Positions 1 through 8,611 of a stretch of 64,000 nucleotides of DNA are shown here, piece after piece (the first letter of the stretch is position 1; each line of letters starts with the position of its first letter). Origin of the DNA: a bacterium SCSIO 12643 (GTDB taxonomy: Bacteria; Bacteroidota; Bacteroidia; Flavobacteriales_G; Salibacteraceae); assembly GCA_024398135.1 (NCBI GenBank), contig CP073750.1, positions 2,914,001 through 2,978,000 on the forward strand, given 5' to 3'. The position numbers were made by a program, and so were the translations under genes. A model generated the notes under the pieces. It worked only from the letters and a program-made list of their open reading frames with translations, had not been told where the DNA came from and made no database searches.

Positions 1-152
1 AAAAAGTACAGGCAGCTTCTCAAGAGTTATACGCAGCAGCTCAAGCAGCACAAGGTGGAGCAGGAGCACCGCAAGATGGTCCTCAATCGGGAAACAACGC
101 TGGAGCAGATGACGCTGAAGTAACAGATGTAGATTTCGAAGAAGTAAAATAA
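1..152 (+). CDS. dnaK: Molecular chaperone DnaK, C-terminal end (partial)
   Basis: This is the last 49 codons of an open frame that enters from the left edge (codons begin at position 3). The translated tail is a low-complexity stretch rich in Ala, Gln and Gly followed by an acidic end of the form DAEVTDVDFEEVK. That is the characteristic C-terminus of bacterial Hsp70/DnaK, an ATP-dependent cytosolic chaperone working with DnaJ and GrpE. Only the disordered tail is visible, so the ATPase and substrate-binding domains cannot be checked. A strong terminator follows at 183-217. The last codons are echoed 20 bp further on (155-168). The call rests on the tail motif alone but that motif is distinctive. 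Confidence 0.85.
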   Translation, partial: KVQAASQELYAAAQAAQGGAGAPQDGPQSGNNAGADDAEVTDVDFEEVK

Positions 153-168
153 GCTTCGAAGAAGTAAA
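135..168. repeat. 14-bp tandem microduplication at the dnaK stop
   Basis: The 14-mer TTCGAAGAAGTAAA occurs at 135-148, covering the last dnaK codons up to the stop, and again at 155-168, 20 bp later. It looks like a local duplication of the gene end, possibly by replication slippage. The second copy lies after the stop and is not translated with dnaK. Confidence 0.8.
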
Positions 169-182
169 TAACTAAATGGTAA

Positions 183-217
183 AAAACCGTTCTCTAATTT
201 AGAGAACGGTTTTTTTG
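183..217 (+). terminator. Rho-independent terminator of dnaK
   Basis: A perfect 13-bp stem (AAAACCGTTCTCT at 183-195 with its complement at 201-213), a 5-nt loop and a following T-run form a classical intrinsic terminator just after dnaK. Confidence 0.9.
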
Positions 218-275
218 TTTTTATAGCTATCGGTCAAAAGCTTTTCTGTTATTTTGAATCTGCAAAAATGCAAGC

Positions 276-2525
276 TTGAAAAAGTATCAATCAATAGCTA
301 AATGGGTGCTCACTTTTGTGGCCATTTTGACCGTTTTTGGAGTGTGGAAACTTCAGGAATTGAGGTTTGATTATGAGTTTGAAGATTACTTCCCTAAAAG
401 TGATACTGAGTACGCGTATTATAATGAGTTTCGGGAGCAATATGGCTCTGACAATGATTTTGTTCTGATTTGTTTGGAAAATGAAGAAGGTGTATTTCAG
501 CAACCGTTTCTAAAGAAAGTAGATTCACTGGCTCAAACATTAAAAGAATTGGAGTATGTGGAATCTGTTGTGGCTCCAACGCAGTTGAGTTATCCTGTGA
601 AAGGCCCTTTTGGGATGATTCCGGTGAAGTGGATTCACTTAGATGAACCCGATCGGTTAACACAGGATTCGTTAAGAGTATTTGAAAGTGGTGAGTTGAT
701 CGGCACTGTGTTCTCAAGAGATGGGAAGTCTCTGATATTAGCGTTGAACACAAAATATGGCTTATCGAAAATAAAAAGTGATGCGGCCGTGACACAGATT
801 AATGAAGTCATGGATCAATTTGTTTTTGATCGGGTACGAATTGCCGGGAGGATTTTTGGACAGCGTTATTTTGTGGAGAAAATGGTGAGCGAACTGTTCT
901 TGTTTACGCTCATTTCTTTTGTGATTATAATTGTCTTTTTAATTCTGGCATTTAGATCATTTTGGGGAGTAGTATTCCCATTGTTGATTGTGGCTGTATC
1001 GGTCATTTGGTTGATGGCATTCATGATTTTTGTAGGTAAGTCATTTGATTTAATGTCAACGTTATTGCCCACGATTATGTTTGTGGTAGGAATGAGTGAT
1101 GCCGTTCATTTTATTTCCAGATATCTTGAAGAACTGCGGAAATCACCAGACCAGTTAAAAGCATTAAAAATAGCATTTCATCATATTGGTAAGGCGACAC
1201 TTTTAACTTCACTGACTACAGCCATAGGATTTTTAACATTGTATACTTCGGGGATTAATCCGGTAAGAGATTTTGGACTATATACGGCCATAGGAGTGTT
1301 GTTTGCTTTGTTGATTACGTATCTGATCCTACCTGCAGTTTTGATTTTACTTCCGGTACCTAAAAGAGCTTTGGTGGATTCGAAAGAGTTGTTTTGGGAT
1401 AGAATTATGCGGAACGTTTTTAGGTTCAATATTACCAGACCTAAACAAGTCATTTTCTGGAGTATTTTGGTTTTGATCATATCATTTTGGGCAGGAAGTA
1501 GAGTGGAAGTAAATAACTATCTACTAGAAGATTTGGCTAAAGGAGATCCTTTAAGAGATAATTTTGAGTTTTTCGAAAAGGAATATTCAGGAGCACGTCC
1601 TTTTGATGTGGTGATCTCAACCAGGGATTCATCAAGTATTTTGGAGTATGAGAAAGTCAAAGCTCTGAATGTATTAGAATCTCATCTTAAAAGCGAGTTT
1701 GGAATTCAAGGCTTTGTTTCTTTAAACACTGTGGTCAAAGCTATAAACAGAGCAAACGATGGAGGTAGTTTGGAGTCTTATCAATTTCCTGATTCACCTC
1801 AAAAATGGAAAAAGGTAAAATCTCAGATTTTGAAAGTGCAGAAAACCGGTAAATTGGATATGATTTTACCCAGAGAAAATTATGAGACGAGGATTTCGGC
1901 ACAGGTAAAAGACTTTGGTGGGAAGGTTTTTAAATCTAAATATCAAAACATTCAGGATTCATTAAACCCAATATTAGAGAACGCTGGGCTAAACCTGAGG
2001 TTTACTGGAATGGGGTATTTAATTGATAAAAATAATGAAACTCTGGCCTCAGGTTTAATGTGGGGATTGGTGATAGCATTTGGGGCAGTGGCATTGATTA
2101 TGGGGATGATTTTTAAATCTTTAAAGATGGTGATTATTACCTTAATTCCGAATGTTGTCCCATTACTTATGATAGGTGGAGTAATGGGAATTAGTGGAAT
2201 AGATTTAAAAGTGTCTACATCCATTATTTTTACGATTGCGTTTGGAATTGCGGTAGATGATACTATTCATTATGTGAGTAAATTGAAAATGGAGTTGGAT
2301 AAAGGTCGCTCCGTGATTTATGCATTAAAACGTGCGAGTATTTCTACCGGCAAAGCAATTGTATTGACTAGTTTGATTTTAATCAGTGGATTCTTTGCTC
2401 TGGTATTCTCTGATTTTGCCAGCACATTTTATATTGGATTACTGGTAAGTTTAACTTTGGTTTTTGCAGTAATATCCGATCTATTTTTATTACCGGTATT
2501 GATCTTTCTGTTTTATAAGAAGTAA
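276..2525 (+). CDS. RND/MMPL superfamily exporter
   Basis: A 749-residue polytopic membrane protein with the duplicated RND plan: a single N-terminal membrane helix (about residues 9-27), a periplasmic loop, a cluster of five or six helices (about 213-356), a second periplasmic loop and a second helix cluster (about 593-749). Each cluster contains the family's conserved segment, GMSDAVHFISR and AVDDTIHYVSK, whose charged residues belong to the proton-relay region. It belongs to the two-half MMPL/hopanoid-exporter-like class rather than the drug-pump AcrB class, and likely moves lipids or hydrophobic molecules across the inner membrane by proton antiport. The substrate is unknown. The start is TTG at 276: an in-frame TGA lies at 255-257 and no ATG occurs before the conserved region. 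No membrane-fusion partner is adjacent. Confidence 0.8.
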   Translation: MKKYQSIAKWVLTFVAILTVFGVWKLQELRFDYEFEDYFPKSDTEYAYYNEFREQYGSDNDFVLICLENEEGVFQQPFLKKVDSLAQTLKELEYVESVVAPTQLSYPVKGPFGMIPVKWIHLDEPDRLTQDSLRVFESGELIGTVFSRDGKSLILALNTKYGLSKIKSDAAVTQINEVMDQFVFDRVRIAGRIFGQRYFVEKMVSELFLFTLISFVIIIVFLILAFRSFWGVVFPLLIVAVSVIWLMAFMIFVGKSFDLMSTLLPTIMFVVGMSDAVHFISRYLEELRKSPDQLKALKIAFHHIGKATLLTSLTTAIGFLTLYTSGINPVRDFGLYTAIGVLFALLITYLILPAVLILLPVPKRALVDSKELFWDRIMRNVFRFNITRPKQVIFWSILVLIISFWAGSRVEVNNYLLEDLAKGDPLRDNFEFFEKEYSGARPFDVVISTRDSSSILEYEKVKALNVLESHLKSEFGIQGFVSLNTVVKAINRANDGGSLESYQFPDSPQKWKKVKSQILKVQKTGKLDMILPRENYETRISAQVKDFGGKVFKSKYQNIQDSLNPILENAGLNLRFTGMGYLIDKNNETLASGLMWGLVIAFGAVALIMGMIFKSLKMVIITLIPNVVPLLMIGGVMGISGIDLKVSTSIIFTIAFGIAVDDTIHYVSKLKMELDKGRSVIYALKRASISTGKAIVLTSLILISGFFALVFSDFASTFYIGLLVSLTLVFAVISDLFLLPVLIFLFYKK

Positions 2526-2534
2526 ATCAGAATT

Positions 2535-2981
2535 TTATTTCTTAACGAAAACCCAAACTTCTTTATCACTTCCAGGAAAAGGAATTCCTCCTGCAGGTTT
2601 AGATAATGAGGATAGCGTCATACTATCGGAGCCAAATAATTCCATTTTATAAGTGACCTTAAAACTACCTGACCAGATGTGCATTCGTGATGTTGCGGTG
2701 TCATAGGAATGCAAAGAAGGGTCAGAACCATCCCGGTAATACTTGGTAAGTTGATCAATCCCTGTGATATCCAAATCCATCATGATAAATTGATTGGTAT
2801 CACTAAACAAGGTGTCTAAAACGCTCTGGTAAGTGAAATGATCGTAATTATGCCAATAGCCCAAAAGTTTATTTTGTTGACCATTATTACCTGGAGCAGG
2901 CTCCGGAATGGATTTTTTACAACTATTTAAACTTAAGCCCCAAAAAGCAAAGACTATAAAATAGATAGACTTTAATTTCAT
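2535..2981 (-). CDS. Predicted lipoprotein, unknown function
   Basis: A small exported protein of about 148 residues. It begins MKLKSIYF, followed by a hydrophobic stretch and a lipobox-like LSLNSC, so it is probably lipid-anchored. I use the ATG at 2981 rather than the upstream ATG at 3002, because 2981 lies 2 nt after the stop of the preceding gene and starts the signal peptide directly. The mature part contains GYWHNYDHFTYQ and resembles small beta-rich lipoproteins of Bacteroidota that start with a GxW segment, but I do not recognise a family. It is the last gene of the dapF operon and ends 9 bp from the convergent RND gene. Confidence 0.6.
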   Translation of the reverse strand: MKLKSIYFIVFAFWGLSLNSCKKSIPEPAPGNNGQQNKLLGYWHNYDHFTYQSVLDTLFSDTNQFIMMDLDITGIDQLTKYYRDGSDPSLHSYDTATSRMHIWSGSFKVTYKMELFGSDSMTLSSLSKPAGGIPFPGSDKEVWVFVKK

Positions 2982-2982
2982 A

Positions 2983-3651
2983 TTATTTGATTTGGCCTTC
3001 ACCTAAAAGAACATATTGAATAATATTTGCTCCCATTTTCAAAGCTTTGAGTCTGGATTCTTCAGAGTCGTTATGAACACTGGTAGATTCCCAGCCATCA
3101 CCCAGATCACTTTCATAGCTATAAAAACAAACCAGTCGCCCTTCATAGATAAGTCCAAAACCTCGAGGCCTTTGTTCATCATGCATATGCACTTTAGGGA
3201 GGCCATTTAAAAAATTAAACTTTTGATGATAAATTGGATGTGTTGTTGGAAGTTCAACCCATTGTAATTCCGGAAAAACCTTGAGCATTTCTGTGCGAAT
3301 AAATTTATCTAAGCCGTAGTTATCATCAATATGCAAAAAGCCTCCACTCAATAAATATTTACGAAGATTGGCTACTTCTTGTTGCGAAAAGACCACATTT
3401 CCATGTCCGGTCATATGTATGAATGGGTATCTATAAATTTCATTACTTCCGACTTCTACAATGGCCTGTTCGGGATTTATTTGAGTCCCCAAAGTTTGAT
3501 TAGAGAATTGGATTAAATTAGGAAGTGAAGTTTCTAAATTGGCATACCAATCCCCACCACCGTTATATTTTAATAATGCAATTTGATAAGTTTGGGCTTG
3601 TATCGGTGAGTTTACCGAATACAATAAAAATATGATCAAAAGCTTTTTCAT
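2983..3651 (-). CDS. DUF4159-domain secreted protein
   Basis: A protein of about 222 residues with an N-terminal signal peptide ending near QAQ. The body contains NGGGDWYANLETSLPNL, a HMTGHGN segment and GGFLHIDDNYGLD, which are typical of the DUF4159 family. That family has a glutamine-amidotransferase-like (flavodoxin-like) fold and is found in Bacteroidota and Planctomycetes beside membrane BatA/MoxR-type systems. Its biochemical role is not established. I use the ATG at 3651, which begins the basic-hydrophobic leader, rather than 3669. It sits between rsmE (about 46 bp upstream) and the terminal lipoprotein, and is probably co-transcribed with both. Confidence 0.75.
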   Translation of the reverse strand: MKKLLIIFLLYSVNSPIQAQTYQIALLKYNGGGDWYANLETSLPNLIQFSNQTLGTQINPEQAIVEVGSNEIYRYPFIHMTGHGNVVFSQQEVANLRKYLLSGGFLHIDDNYGLDKFIRTEMLKVFPELQWVELPTTHPIYHQKFNFLNGLPKVHMHDEQRPRGFGLIYEGRLVCFYSYESDLGDGWESTSVHNDSEESRLKALKMGANIIQYVLLGEGQIK

Positions 3652-3697
3652 TGATCTGGCGAATTTCAACTATTTAATTGAAAATTAAAAATGTGGA

Positions 3698-4405
3698 TTA
3701 ACCTTCATTAATAAGGTTTAATGTTAAACATGATACCAGGCCTGCTGTTTCAGTTCTTAATCGGGCGCTTCCTAATCCGGTTTTGATCCAATTCTTTAGA
3801 GTCGCAAGTTCAACCTCCGATTCTGAAAAATCTCCTTCGGGTCCAATTAAAACACATACACTTTTGTTGGGGGAAGCTAGTTTTTGAAGGTGGGTATCCT
3901 GTCCACAGCCTCCATTACAATGCGCAATAAATTGTTGTTCGAAAGAGTTGTTTTTAATGAAGTCAGAATACTTTATAGGTTCATTCAATATAGGCTTATT
4001 TGCTTTCCAGGATTGTTTTACCGCAGATATAATGATACGGTTCATGCGCTCCAGTTTCAAAACTTTCCGTTCTGACCTCTGGGTAATGATTGGTGTAATT
4101 TCATCCACACCGATTTCAGTCATCTTTTCCAGCATCCACTCAAATCGATCATTGAGTTTGGTAGGGGCAATAGCGATATGAATCCGAAATGATTTTGTGG
4201 CAGCGATTTCCGTTTTAAAAATCTCTATTTCGCACATTTTCTGATTCGGTGACACAATTTTAGCGGTGTAGATAGAACCGACTCCATTAGAAATTGCGAT
4301 TAAATCTCCCGTTTGAAGACGTAATACTCTAATGGCATGCTTAGATTCTTCCTTAGGAAGAAATTGTAAAGTTTTATCACAGTCCTGAATATAAAAAAGC
4401 GTCAT
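3698..4405 (-). CDS. rsmE: 16S rRNA (uracil1498-N3)-methyltransferase RsmE
   Basis: A 235-residue SPOUT-class methyltransferase that methylates N3 of U1498 in 16S rRNA using SAM. Family marks are the N-terminal PUA-like segment (KHAIRVLRLQTGD), the central EKMTEIGVDEITPIITQRSERK block, and the C-terminal knot motif LIGPEGDFSESEV followed by GSARLRTETAG, which binds SAM. The length is normal for the family. It lies 10 bp downstream of mltG in the dapF operon. Confidence 0.95.
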   Translation of the reverse strand: MTLFYIQDCDKTLQFLPKEESKHAIRVLRLQTGDLIAISNGVGSIYTAKIVSPNQKMCEIEIFKTEIAATKSFRIHIAIAPTKLNDRFEWMLEKMTEIGVDEITPIITQRSERKVLKLERMNRIIISAVKQSWKANKPILNEPIKYSDFIKNNSFEQQFIAHCNGGCGQDTHLQKLASPNKSVCVLIGPEGDFSESEVELATLKNWIKTGLGSARLRTETAGLVSCLTLNLINEG

Positions 4406-4415
4406 TTAAATCGAT

Positions 4416-5471
4416 TTATCTAATACCCTCGCGTTTGAGAAAAGCTCTGTATTTCGCTGCATTTTTTTGATGTTGCGAATAGCTTTTAGCAAAATTATGA
4501 TAACCAGAATAATCCGGTTTGGCGCACATATAAATGTAATTGTTCTGGTCTCTGTTTAATACGGCATTCAAAGCTTTTGTACTTGGAAATCCAATTGGTC
4601 CAGGTGGAAGGCCTGCGTGAATGTAAGTATTGTATGGAGAATTAACTTTTAAATCTTCGTAATAAACGCGGTGAACGTTAGGTTTATTGATAGCGAAAAC
4701 TACTGTAGGATCAGATTGGAGTTTCATGCCCACTTTTAGTCTGTTGAGATAAAGTCCGGCTACTTTTGGCATCTCATCACTCTTCTTGGTTTCTGCTTCT
4801 ACAATTGATGCTAACGTAGAAACCTGAACCGGAGTTAGTCCAATGGCCTTTGCTTTTGTTTTGTTTTCTTTTGACCAGAAATGAAGAAATTCCTGATGCA
4901 TTCTCTTTACAAATTGTTCCCCGTTGGTATTCCAATACAATTCATAAGTATTCGGGATAAAAATAGATTGCACGGTTTCCTTTTTTAGTTGATTTGCAGA
5001 CATCCACTCCGGATTTAAAAAGGCACTTATTAACTCGGAAGAGTCTGCTTCAATTTGTTTGGAAACCACGGAAGCCAATTGTGTTAGTCTGGAAATATTG
5101 TGAAAGGTGATTTTTATCGGTGATTGATTTCCTGAACGTAAATGGTTTACTAATTCCTCGTTACTCCATCCATTTAAAATGATGTAACGTCCGGGTTTCA
5201 CTTTATTGAGATAATTTTTCTTTTCGGCTACCCAATTAAATGATTCGGGATTATGAATGATTTTATGTTTTTGTAATTCTGTAAAGACCGCTTCGTAATC
5301 TGATCCTGTAGGGATAAAAAAGACCACCTGATCATCTTCAAGTTTTACATTCTTAGAGTAGATATAACTATAATAATGATAGCCAAATAATAAAACGGCT
5401 AACATCCCAATTCCTAAAATGGTCAGTAAAACCAATTTGAAAGATGAAGACTTAGATTTCTTTTTAGCCAT
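4416..5471 (-). CDS. mltG: Endolytic murein transglycosylase MltG
   Basis: A 351-residue inner-membrane protein of the YceG/MltG family, which cleaves nascent glycan strands and releases 1,6-anhydro-muramoyl ends during cell-wall growth. Visible features are a basic N-terminus and one membrane helix (about residues 12-30), a LysM-like region with the KPGRY motif near 92-96, and the catalytic segment ASIVEAETKKSDE, where Glu225 matches the family's catalytic glutamate. The C-terminal LPPGPIGFPS and NYIYMCA blocks are also typical. Its start overlaps the stop of the acetyltransferase gene by one base (TAATG), which suggests translational coupling. Confidence 0.95.
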   Translation of the reverse strand: MAKKKSKSSSFKLVLLTILGIGMLAVLLFGYHYYSYIYSKNVKLEDDQVVFFIPTGSDYEAVFTELQKHKIIHNPESFNWVAEKKNYLNKVKPGRYIILNGWSNEELVNHLRSGNQSPIKITFHNISRLTQLASVVSKQIEADSSELISAFLNPEWMSANQLKKETVQSIFIPNTYELYWNTNGEQFVKRMHQEFLHFWSKENKTKAKAIGLTPVQVSTLASIVEAETKKSDEMPKVAGLYLNRLKVGMKLQSDPTVVFAINKPNVHRVYYEDLKVNSPYNTYIHAGLPPGPIGFPSTKALNAVLNRDQNNYIYMCAKPDYSGYHNFAKSYSQHQKNAAKYRAFLKREGIR

Positions 5472-5971
5472 TATTTTGAATTATTAAAGCATTGAAAAAT
5501 GAATTGGTCATACCAGTTTTTACCTTCCTTGACCCATTCTTTTCGCGTAGCGGTATGCATAAAACCGGAGCGATTAAATAGGTGTATGCTACGTTCATTG
5601 TTCTGACTGACGTTACAATACAACTGATGTAAACCTAATTGGTTGAACGCATAGTTTTGAAGTTCTTTTAAAGCTTCATGTGCCAAACTTTTTCCCTCGT
5701 GATTTTCGTCAATCATAATTCCAACTCCAGCACGCTGATGTAATGGTTCAAAGTCAAATAAATCTACACATCCAACAGGGGTGTTTTCATGCTCTATTAC
5801 GAGTCGAACTTGCTTGTCGGTATAGATGTCATTGATAGAATCAATGAAAAATTGTAACGTTTGTTTAGAGACCGGACGTGTGTTACTACTGGAAAACCAA
5901 ACGCGATCATCATTTTCCCAGGAATATAAGATATCTAAATCTGAAGGTTCTAACGCTCTTAATTTGACCAT
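5471..5971 (-). CDS. GNAT family N-acetyltransferase (RimJ/RimL-like)
   Basis: A 166-residue single-domain GNAT protein. The acetyl-CoA-binding region reads GVGIMIDENHEGKSLAHEALKEL, a somewhat degenerate form of the Q/RxxGxG/A loop. The C-terminal part (LYCNVSQNNERSIHLFNRSGF) is typical of RimJ/RimL/SpeG-type enzymes that acetylate protein N-termini or polyamines. The substrate cannot be told from sequence. It lies between dapF (12 bp upstream) and mltG (1-bp overlap) in one operon. Confidence 0.8.
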   Translation of the reverse strand: MVKLRALEPSDLDILYSWENDDRVWFSSSNTRPVSKQTLQFFIDSINDIYTDKQVRLVIEHENTPVGCVDLFDFEPLHQRAGVGIMIDENHEGKSLAHEALKELQNYAFNQLGLHQLYCNVSQNNERSIHLFNRSGFMHTATRKEWVKEGKNWYDQFIFQCFNNSK

Positions 5972-5983
5972 GATTAAATGCTT

Positions 5984-6760
5984 TTAGATTTCAATTTTCC
6001 CTTCAAAAACAGATTCTGCAGGACCCGTTAACCAGATGTTCTCATATTGATTGTCACGCGTATCAAAACTTACATTAAGGAGACCTCCTTTTACCTGAAT
6101 CGGAATAGATTTATTTGGAATCAATCCATTATGGTAAGCCGCAATAGCAACGGCTGTCGCACCCGTGCCGCAGGCTAAAGTTTCATCTTCTACACCACGT
6201 TCGTAGGTGCGCATAATAATTTGATCATTATTGGTTTGCGCAAAATTCACGTTAATTCCCTGTTCTGTATACGGAGCACTTCTACGAATATTTCTTGCAA
6301 TAGTGACAAAATCATCTTCGGGAAGATGGTCCATAAATGAGACATAATGTGGAGACCCCGTATCTAATTCAGTATGTTCATCTGTCTTCAATACAGATGA
6401 TACGTCTTGCATTTGCAATGAGATTACATTATTTTTTACAATTCCTTTATGGGGACCATCAATAGCAATGAAGCTTGTTTCATTTTGAATGATTTTAAGA
6501 TCATGCGCAAATCGGATGATACAACGGCCACCATTACCGCACATAGTACTTTCATTTCCATCGCTATTGAAATAGACCATTCTAAAATCATAATCAGGAT
6601 GATTTTCCAATAGAATAAGTCCATCTGCACCGATCCCGAAATGTCTGGTACACATCTTTCGAATTAATTCCGTATTAGAAGCATCAAAAAGACCTGAACG
6701 ATTATCAATCATGATAAAATCGTTGCCTGTACCGTTGTATTTGTAAAATGGTAAAATCAC
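5984..6760 (-). CDS. dapF: Diaminopimelate epimerase
   Basis: A 258-residue DapF, which converts LL- to meso-diaminopimelate for lysine and peptidoglycan synthesis. Both catalytic cysteine motifs are present: STMCGNGGRC in the N-terminal half and TLACGTGATA in the C-terminal half, together with the opening YNGTGNDFIMID. The start is GTG at 6758-6760, reading M-I-L-P-F-Y-K-Y. A match to the Bacteroidota -7 element lies just upstream on this strand (6778-6785). It is the first gene of a six-gene operon that also carries the cell-wall enzyme MltG. Confidence 0.95.
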   Translation of the reverse strand: MILPFYKYNGTGNDFIMIDNRSGLFDASNTELIRKMCTRHFGIGADGLILLENHPDYDFRMVYFNSDGNESTMCGNGGRCIIRFAHDLKIIQNETSFIAIDGPHKGIVKNNVISLQMQDVSSVLKTDEHTELDTGSPHYVSFMDHLPEDDFVTIARNIRRSAPYTEQGINVNFAQTNNDQIIMRTYERGVEDETLACGTGATAVAIAAYHNGLIPNKSIPIQVKGGLLNVSFDTRDNQYENIWLTGPAESVFEGKIEI

Positions 6761-6777
6761 AAGAAAATTTTAAATCT

Positions 6778-6785
6778 CAAAAGTA
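6778..6785 (-). promoter_or_regulatory. Bacteroidota -7 promoter element for dapF operon
   Basis: The minus strand reads TACTTTTG, matching TAnnTTTG, about 18 bp upstream of the dapF GTG. No clear -33 TTTG is visible. Confidence 0.55.
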
Positions 6786-6960
6786 AATCAATATCGGAGG
6801 TGATAGAAATAATCTTCAATTAGAATCTCCTCTCAAAATGCAATTATAAGATATTGTATTGAGAACTTTTTTTATGAGCAATTGTTAAATAAATCTAATG
6901 AGAATAAGCCTTAACACTTTTTAATAATGTGGAGAACAAACAAAAAAAGAGTCTTTTTAA

Positions 6961-6977
6961 ATTCGTAGGACACGAAT
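6961..6977. promoter_or_regulatory. Small dyad upstream of the DegP-like gene
   Basis: A 6-bp inverted repeat ATTCGT-N5-ACGAAT lies 28 bp upstream of the protease start codon, within a 245-bp intergenic region between divergent genes. It could be an operator for stress control of the protease. The arms are short, so chance is possible. Confidence 0.3.
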
Positions 6978-7005
6978 CAAATTACGTTTATTTAATTAAA
7001 AAATC

Positions 7006-8478
7006 ATGAAAAATTATATAGGTATATTCAGTTCAGCATTCTTAGGCGGGGTCATTTCTTTGTCAGTAGTTTATTTGATGCCAGATAAAAATTTATCAAT
7101 CCATCCAGAATCAAATGGAGGAGGTTTAATTTCTGAAAATGTACATTCCACTTTATTCAATGCTGATGCAACAACAAGTTCATATGTAGATTTGAGCATG
7201 GCGGCAGAGGAGACTGTTCAGGAAGTTGTTCACATTAAAGTAGTTCAGGAAGGACAGGAATATGTTCAACATGATCCGTTTGAATATTTCTTTAGAGGAA
7301 ATACACAGGGAAGAAAGTTTAAAGCACCGGATAAACAAGGTTCTGGTTCGGGAGTGATCATTACAAAAGATGGATATATCGTGACCAATAATCACGTGAT
7401 TCAGGGGGCAGATCGAATTGAAGTGGTATTAAACAATAACAAAAGCTATCCAGCTGAGGTGATTGGAACCGATCCATCTACAGATTTGGCTTTGGTAAAA
7501 GTAGAAGCAGAAGATTTAAAGGCTATTGCTATTGGTAATTCAGATGATTTAAAGTTGGGAGAATGGGTACTGGCAGTTGGTAATCCTTATAACTTAAACT
7601 CAACGGTAACCGCAGGGATTGTTTCGGCCAAAGCAAGAAGTATTAATATTTTACAGAATACAAACGGAACCCCACCTTTGGAAGCATTTATTCAAACAGA
7701 TGCGGCTGTAAATCCAGGAAATAGTGGAGGTGCTTTAGTTAATGCCAGAGGTGAATTGATTGGAATTAATTCAGCGATTAAATCTCCAACCGGATCTTAT
7801 TCGGGGTATTCATTTGCGGTTCCAGTAAACATTATGAAAAAAGTGGTGAACGACATCATGGAATATGGTTCTGTGCAACGTGCTTTTATCGGAGTAGCTA
7901 TCCAGAATATTTCTACTGATTTGATGGAGAAAGAAGATTTGGAAACGATGTCGGGAGTATTTGTTGGAAACGTTGCCGAGAATGGTGCAGCTAATGATGC
8001 GGGAATTGAAGCGGGTGATGTGATTACAGCTGTAAATGGAGTTAAAGTGAAATCCGTGGCGGAATTACAGTCGCAGATTGGATTATATAAGCCTGGTGAT
8101 CAGGTAGAAGTAAATGTAAATCGTGCGGGTCATGAGAAGCAGTTTACTATGAAATTGAGAAATCATAAAGGAAATACAGAGTTGGTTAAAGCTGAGGATA
8201 AAACACTAGCATCATTAGCCGCGGATTTTTCAGATATTGATAAAGAAACGAAAGAAGAACTTGGCCTGAAGCGTGGAGTAGAGGTCTCGAATATTAGAAG
8301 TGGTAAGATCATGAAATCCGGAATTAAGGAAGGTTTTATCATTACACATGTGGATCATCAGGAGATTGATGACCTGGAAGATTTTAATACAGTGATTAAA
8401 TCCAAAAAAGGAGGTGGAGTTTTGATAGGTGGAGTTTACCCGAATGGTATGAAAAAGTACTATGGGTTAGGACTCTGA
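7006..8478 (+). CDS. DegP/HtrA (Do) family periplasmic serine protease
   Basis: A 490-residue exported protease/chaperone with an N-terminal membrane or signal segment (about residues 4-24), a trypsin-like domain and two PDZ domains. The catalytic triad is intact: His130 in TNNHVIQGAD, Asp160 in STDLALVKV and Ser240 in NPGNSGGALV. The first PDZ follows near 290-385 and the second near 400-485. Do proteases degrade or refold misfolded envelope proteins. The gene is monocistronic: a 245-bp divergent intergenic region precedes it and a terminator follows at 8513-8542. Confidence 0.93.
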   Translation: MKNYIGIFSSAFLGGVISLSVVYLMPDKNLSIHPESNGGGLISENVHSTLFNADATTSSYVDLSMAAEETVQEVVHIKVVQEGQEYVQHDPFEYFFRGNTQGRKFKAPDKQGSGSGVIITKDGYIVTNNHVIQGADRIEVVLNNNKSYPAEVIGTDPSTDLALVKVEAEDLKAIAIGNSDDLKLGEWVLAVGNPYNLNSTVTAGIVSAKARSINILQNTNGTPPLEAFIQTDAAVNPGNSGGALVNARGELIGINSAIKSPTGSYSGYSFAVPVNIMKKVVNDIMEYGSVQRAFIGVAIQNISTDLMEKEDLETMSGVFVGNVAENGAANDAGIEAGDVITAVNGVKVKSVAELQSQIGLYKPGDQVEVNVNRAGHEKQFTMKLRNHKGNTELVKAEDKTLASLAADFSDIDKETKEELGLKRGVEVSNIRSGKIMKSGIKEGFIITHVDHQEIDDLEDFNTVIKSKKGGGVLIGGVYPNGMKKYYGLGL

Positions 8479-8512
8479 TCTAAGCAGTTTGATACAGATT
8501 ATTCTGCAAATA

Positions 8513-8542
8513 GAAAGGTACTCGAAATGAGTGCCTTTTTTT
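8513..8542 (+). terminator. Intrinsic terminator after the DegP-like gene
   Basis: A 9-bp stem AAGGTACTC / GAGTGCCTT (one G-U pair) with a GAAAT loop is followed by a T-run. Confidence 0.85.
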
Positions 8543-8566
8543 ATACCCCAAGTGGTTTATAAATAG

Positions 8567-8574
8567 TACTTTTG
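8567..8574 (+). promoter_or_regulatory. -7 promoter element for GAPDH
   Basis: TACTTTTG matches the TAnnTTTG -7 consensus of Bacteroidota, 37 bp before the GAPDH ATG. No good -33 TTTG is seen at the usual distance. Confidence 0.55.
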
Positions 8575-8611
8575 CAGTCTCAAATTTTATAAAACTTCAA
8601 ATTAAAAAATC

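Noticed and set aside
394-795. 133-codon minus-strand ORF inside the RND gene.
   Set aside because: It is a shadow of the RND coding frame with no recognisable motif or start signal.
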